A stretch of DNA of 44,332 nt from Bacteroidaceae bacterium (GTDB lineage: Bacteria > Bacteroidota > Bacteroidia > Bacteroidales > Bacteroidaceae). Numbering within the stretch: the first letter of the stretch is position 1; each line of letters starts with the position of its first letter. Location of the stretch: contig JAEDNQ010000002.1 of NCBI GenBank assembly GCA_016302435.1, positions 1 to 44,332 of the forward strand, written 5' to 3'. Shown here piece by piece: positions 42,787 to 44,332 of the stretch. A model generated the notes under the pieces. It had not been told where the DNA came from. It worked only from the letters and a program-made list of their open reading frames with translations, and searched no databases. The translations under genes were made by a program, and so were the position numbers.

Positions 42787-44064
42787 TCAAGAGCCTGAAA
42801 GTGTCTGCTGTGTGAGCCTATCTGCTGGTTCGAGGATGTAGAGCTTGTCATTGGGCCGCACTCTCTCATTGACCTTGATGCTGACATGCTGTCCCTTGGT
42901 GGCAGTCATTGCAGGCTGGAGGTCGAAGCGTATTTCTTCGCAGGGCTGAATGAGTGCTCCTGTGGTCGGACCTGTGATGAGAATCTTGTCTCCGACGTGG
43001 AGGTCTACATTTTCGATGAGAAACTCAGCCACTTCTATCTTGCTGAAATATTTCATGCATTTGCCCACATACACTTTTTTCTCTGTGGCCTTGCTGCCGT
43101 ATACCTCACACCACTCACCGAGTTTCTGTCCCTGGTAGTAGCCATCCCAGAATCCGCGGTTGAAGACAGTAGCGAGCTGTCTATCCCATTCATCCTTGGC
43201 CTTGTCGTTGTCGGCGAAGGTGCCTGCAAGGACGGAGTTGATGGCTTCGTCGTATGCCTTGACGACAGTATGGACATATTCGGGTCCGCGGGCACGTCCT
43301 TCTATCTTGAAGACTCGTACACCAGCGTTCATCATCACGTCGATGAAGCGTATGGTCTTGAGGTCGCGCGGTGACATGATATATTTATTATTGACATCGA
43401 GCTTTGTGCCTGTCTCAATGTCTGTCACCTCATATCCTCGGCGGCATATCTGCACACACTCGCCTCTGTTGGCGCTGCGTCCAGCATTTTGCAGAGAGAG
43501 GTAGCACTTGCCGCTGATGGCCATGCAAAGAGCCCCGTGGCAGAACATCTCGATGCGTATGAGTTCACCATGAGGGCCTCTCACATCCTGCTCAATAATC
43601 TGCTGATAGATGTCACGCACCTGCCACATGTTGAGTTCGCGAGCAAGGACGACTACATCGGCAAACTGGGCGTAGAACTTCAGTGCCTCTATGTTGGAGA
43701 TGTTGAGCTGCGTGCTGAGGTGCACCTCTTGGCCGACTTCTCGGCAATAGGTCATGACAGCCACATCGCTGGCTATGACAGCTGATATGTTAGCTTCTTT
43801 AGCGGCGTCGATGATTTCTCTCATTGTTGGCAGATCCTCTCCGTAGATGATGGTGTTGACGGTGAGATATGACTTGACGTCGTGCTGATGGCACACGGCT
43901 GCTATCTCCTTGAGGTCTTCTATGGTGAACGCATTGGCGCTATGACTGCGCATGTTGAGTTTTCCGATGCCAAAATATATTGAGTTGGCTCCTGCCTTGA
44001 TGGCAGCAGCAAGACTCTCTCTGCACCCTACTGGTGCCATTATTTCAAAATCTGAGCGTTTCAT
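42787..44064 (-). CDS. U32 peptidase family protein (TrhP/YegQ-like)
   Basis: This 425-residue protein belongs to the U32 'collagenase-like' family, whose bacterial members act in prephenate-dependent tRNA 5-hydroxyuridine formation or rRNA hydroxylation. Landmarks are IMAPVGCRESLAAAIKAGAN at the N-terminus, the barrel strand motif STQLNISNIEALKFY, and the Cys set in CHGALCMAISGKCYLS with NRGECVQICRRGY, probably for an iron-sulphur cluster. ATG 44064 is preferred; an in-frame GTG at 44169 lies inside a repeat element. A C-terminal small barrel ends the protein. ruvB follows. Confidence 0.93.
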   Translation of the reverse strand: MKRSDFEIMAPVGCRESLAAAIKAGANSIYFGIGKLNMRSHSANAFTIEDLKEIAAVCHQHDVKSYLTVNTIIYGEDLPTMREIIDAAKEANISAVIASDVAVMTYCREVGQEVHLSTQLNISNIEALKFYAQFADVVVLARELNMWQVRDIYQQIIEQDVRGPHGELIRIEMFCHGALCMAISGKCYLSLQNAGRSANRGECVQICRRGYEVTDIETGTKLDVNNKYIMSPRDLKTIRFIDVMMNAGVRVFKIEGRARGPEYVHTVVKAYDEAINSVLAGTFADNDKAKDEWDRQLATVFNRGFWDGYYQGQKLGEWCEVYGSKATEKKVYVGKCMKYFSKIEVAEFLIENVDLHVGDKILITGPTTGALIQPCEEIRFDLQPAMTATKGQHVSIKVNERVRPNDKLYILEPADRLTQQTLSGS

Positions 44065-44118
44065 TGTATAAGTTTTCTTTAGGCGAGTTCTAATATTACC
44101 GACCGTCAAAAGGGTTAA

Positions 44119-44170
44119 GGAGGGTTCTATAAATTCGCGGCGTTTTGACAAAGCGAGTTTTGAGTTCACC
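44119..44170 (+). repeat. Copy of the GGTGGGTTCTAT element with the GTTTTGACAAAGCG core
   Basis: GGAGGGTTCTATAAATTCGC (44119-44138) is followed by CGTTTTGACAAAGCGA (44141-44156), identical to the copy at 38835, and a degenerate inverted arm. It lies between the membrane-protein stop and the U32 gene start. Confidence 0.7.
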
Positions 44171-44183
44171 TTTTGAGAAGTGA

Positions 44184-44332
44184 TTATTGCTCTGCCTTGT
44201 GCTTTCGTCTCGACATGCTCTTGACTATCCGGGTGTGGAGCACCAGAAGCAGGACGAGGATGGAGAAGAATGCTATTCCAACAGTCTTTATGAGGGAGTT
44301 GGCTTCGGCATATATCTCTTTCTCTGGGCAGC
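44184..44332 (-). CDS. C-terminus of an unknown membrane-anchored protein (partial)
   Basis: The last 49 codons of a minus-strand gene are visible; the 5' part lies beyond the window. They encode a single hydrophobic helix (TVGIAFFSILVLLLVLHT) followed by a basic tail (KSMSRRKHKAEQ), so the protein probably has a large domain outside and a short cytoplasmic end. Third positions look coding-like. No family can be assigned from this piece. Confidence 0.65.
   Translation of the reverse strand, partial: CPEKEIYAEANSLIKTVGIAFFSILVLLLVLHTRIVKSMSRRKHKAEQ

Noticed and set aside
44065..44169. Longer U32 protein start at a GTG near 44169
   Set aside because: The extension overlaps a repeat element and precedes the family N-terminus MKRSDFEIMAPVG.

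Overview
The window looks like chromosome from a Bacteroidales bacterium, most likely Prevotella/Segatella-like (Prevotellaceae). The evidence is a giant hybrid two-component regulator of the polysaccharide-utilisation type, tandem secreted GH43 enzymes with a GH115 alpha-glucuronidase, a DUF4294 protein, and promoters of the Bacteroidetes form (TTTG about 20 nt before TAnnTTTG). No tRNA, rRNA, CRISPR array, complete insertion sequence or prophage was seen. Gene content is mixed carbohydrate degradation and housekeeping.

Layout. 1-6225: an unknown secreted protein (cut by the left edge) diverges from a hybrid two-component system (HTCS). 6226-6757: a gene-free, strongly structured repeat region. 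6758-13092 (minus strand): an unknown basic protein, a glycosyltransferase, a YitT membrane protein, recA, a saccharopine/carboxynorspermidine dehydrogenase with a long structured leader, and a viroplasmin-RNase H. 13407-18165 (plus): DUF4294 protein, TrmH-type RNA methyltransferase and two secreted GH43 enzymes. 18166-18765: a repeat-rich gap holding a decayed zinc-finger fragment, a 22-bp repeat array and a 48-nt perfect palindrome. Then an FHA protein (minus) and, divergently, a GH43-CBM6 enzyme and a GH115 enzyme (plus, to 23469). 23721-36881 (minus): a TPR protein with a dead protease-like domain, cvfB and an ABC ATPase, an antiporter-Usp fusion, purA, a Fur-family regulator, an AlkD-like protein, dipeptidyl peptidase III, an AraC regulator, an FKBP lipoprotein and glycyl-tRNA synthetase. 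36988-38058 (plus): an M20 deacetylase. 38062-44332 (minus): lrgB, lrgA, a CinA/PncC protein, alkaline phosphatase, ruvB, a U32 peptidase-like protein and the C-terminus of an unknown membrane-anchored protein.

How the genes fit together. The HTCS, three GH43 enzymes and GH115 form a dispersed arabinoxylan/glucuronoxylan toolkit: arabinofuranosidase/xylosidase/arabinanase-type enzymes and a glucuronic-acid-removing enzyme, all with signal peptides. No SusC/SusD pair lies in the window. The remaining genes are ordinary metabolism, DNA repair and envelope functions.

The most unusual feature is between the genes. Many spacers hold short, diverged tandem or inverted duplications. Three of them (after ruvB, yitT and purA) copy the 3' end of the preceding gene including its stop codon, and in the yitT case the copy supplies the start codon of the next gene. 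A dispersed GGTGGGTTCTAT-type palindromic element occurs at four places, and 22-bp, 28-bp, 38-bp, 40-bp and 63-bp arrays occur elsewhere. Two genes (GH115 and the Fur-family regulator) have promoters placed so close to their ATG that leaderless mRNAs are predicted.
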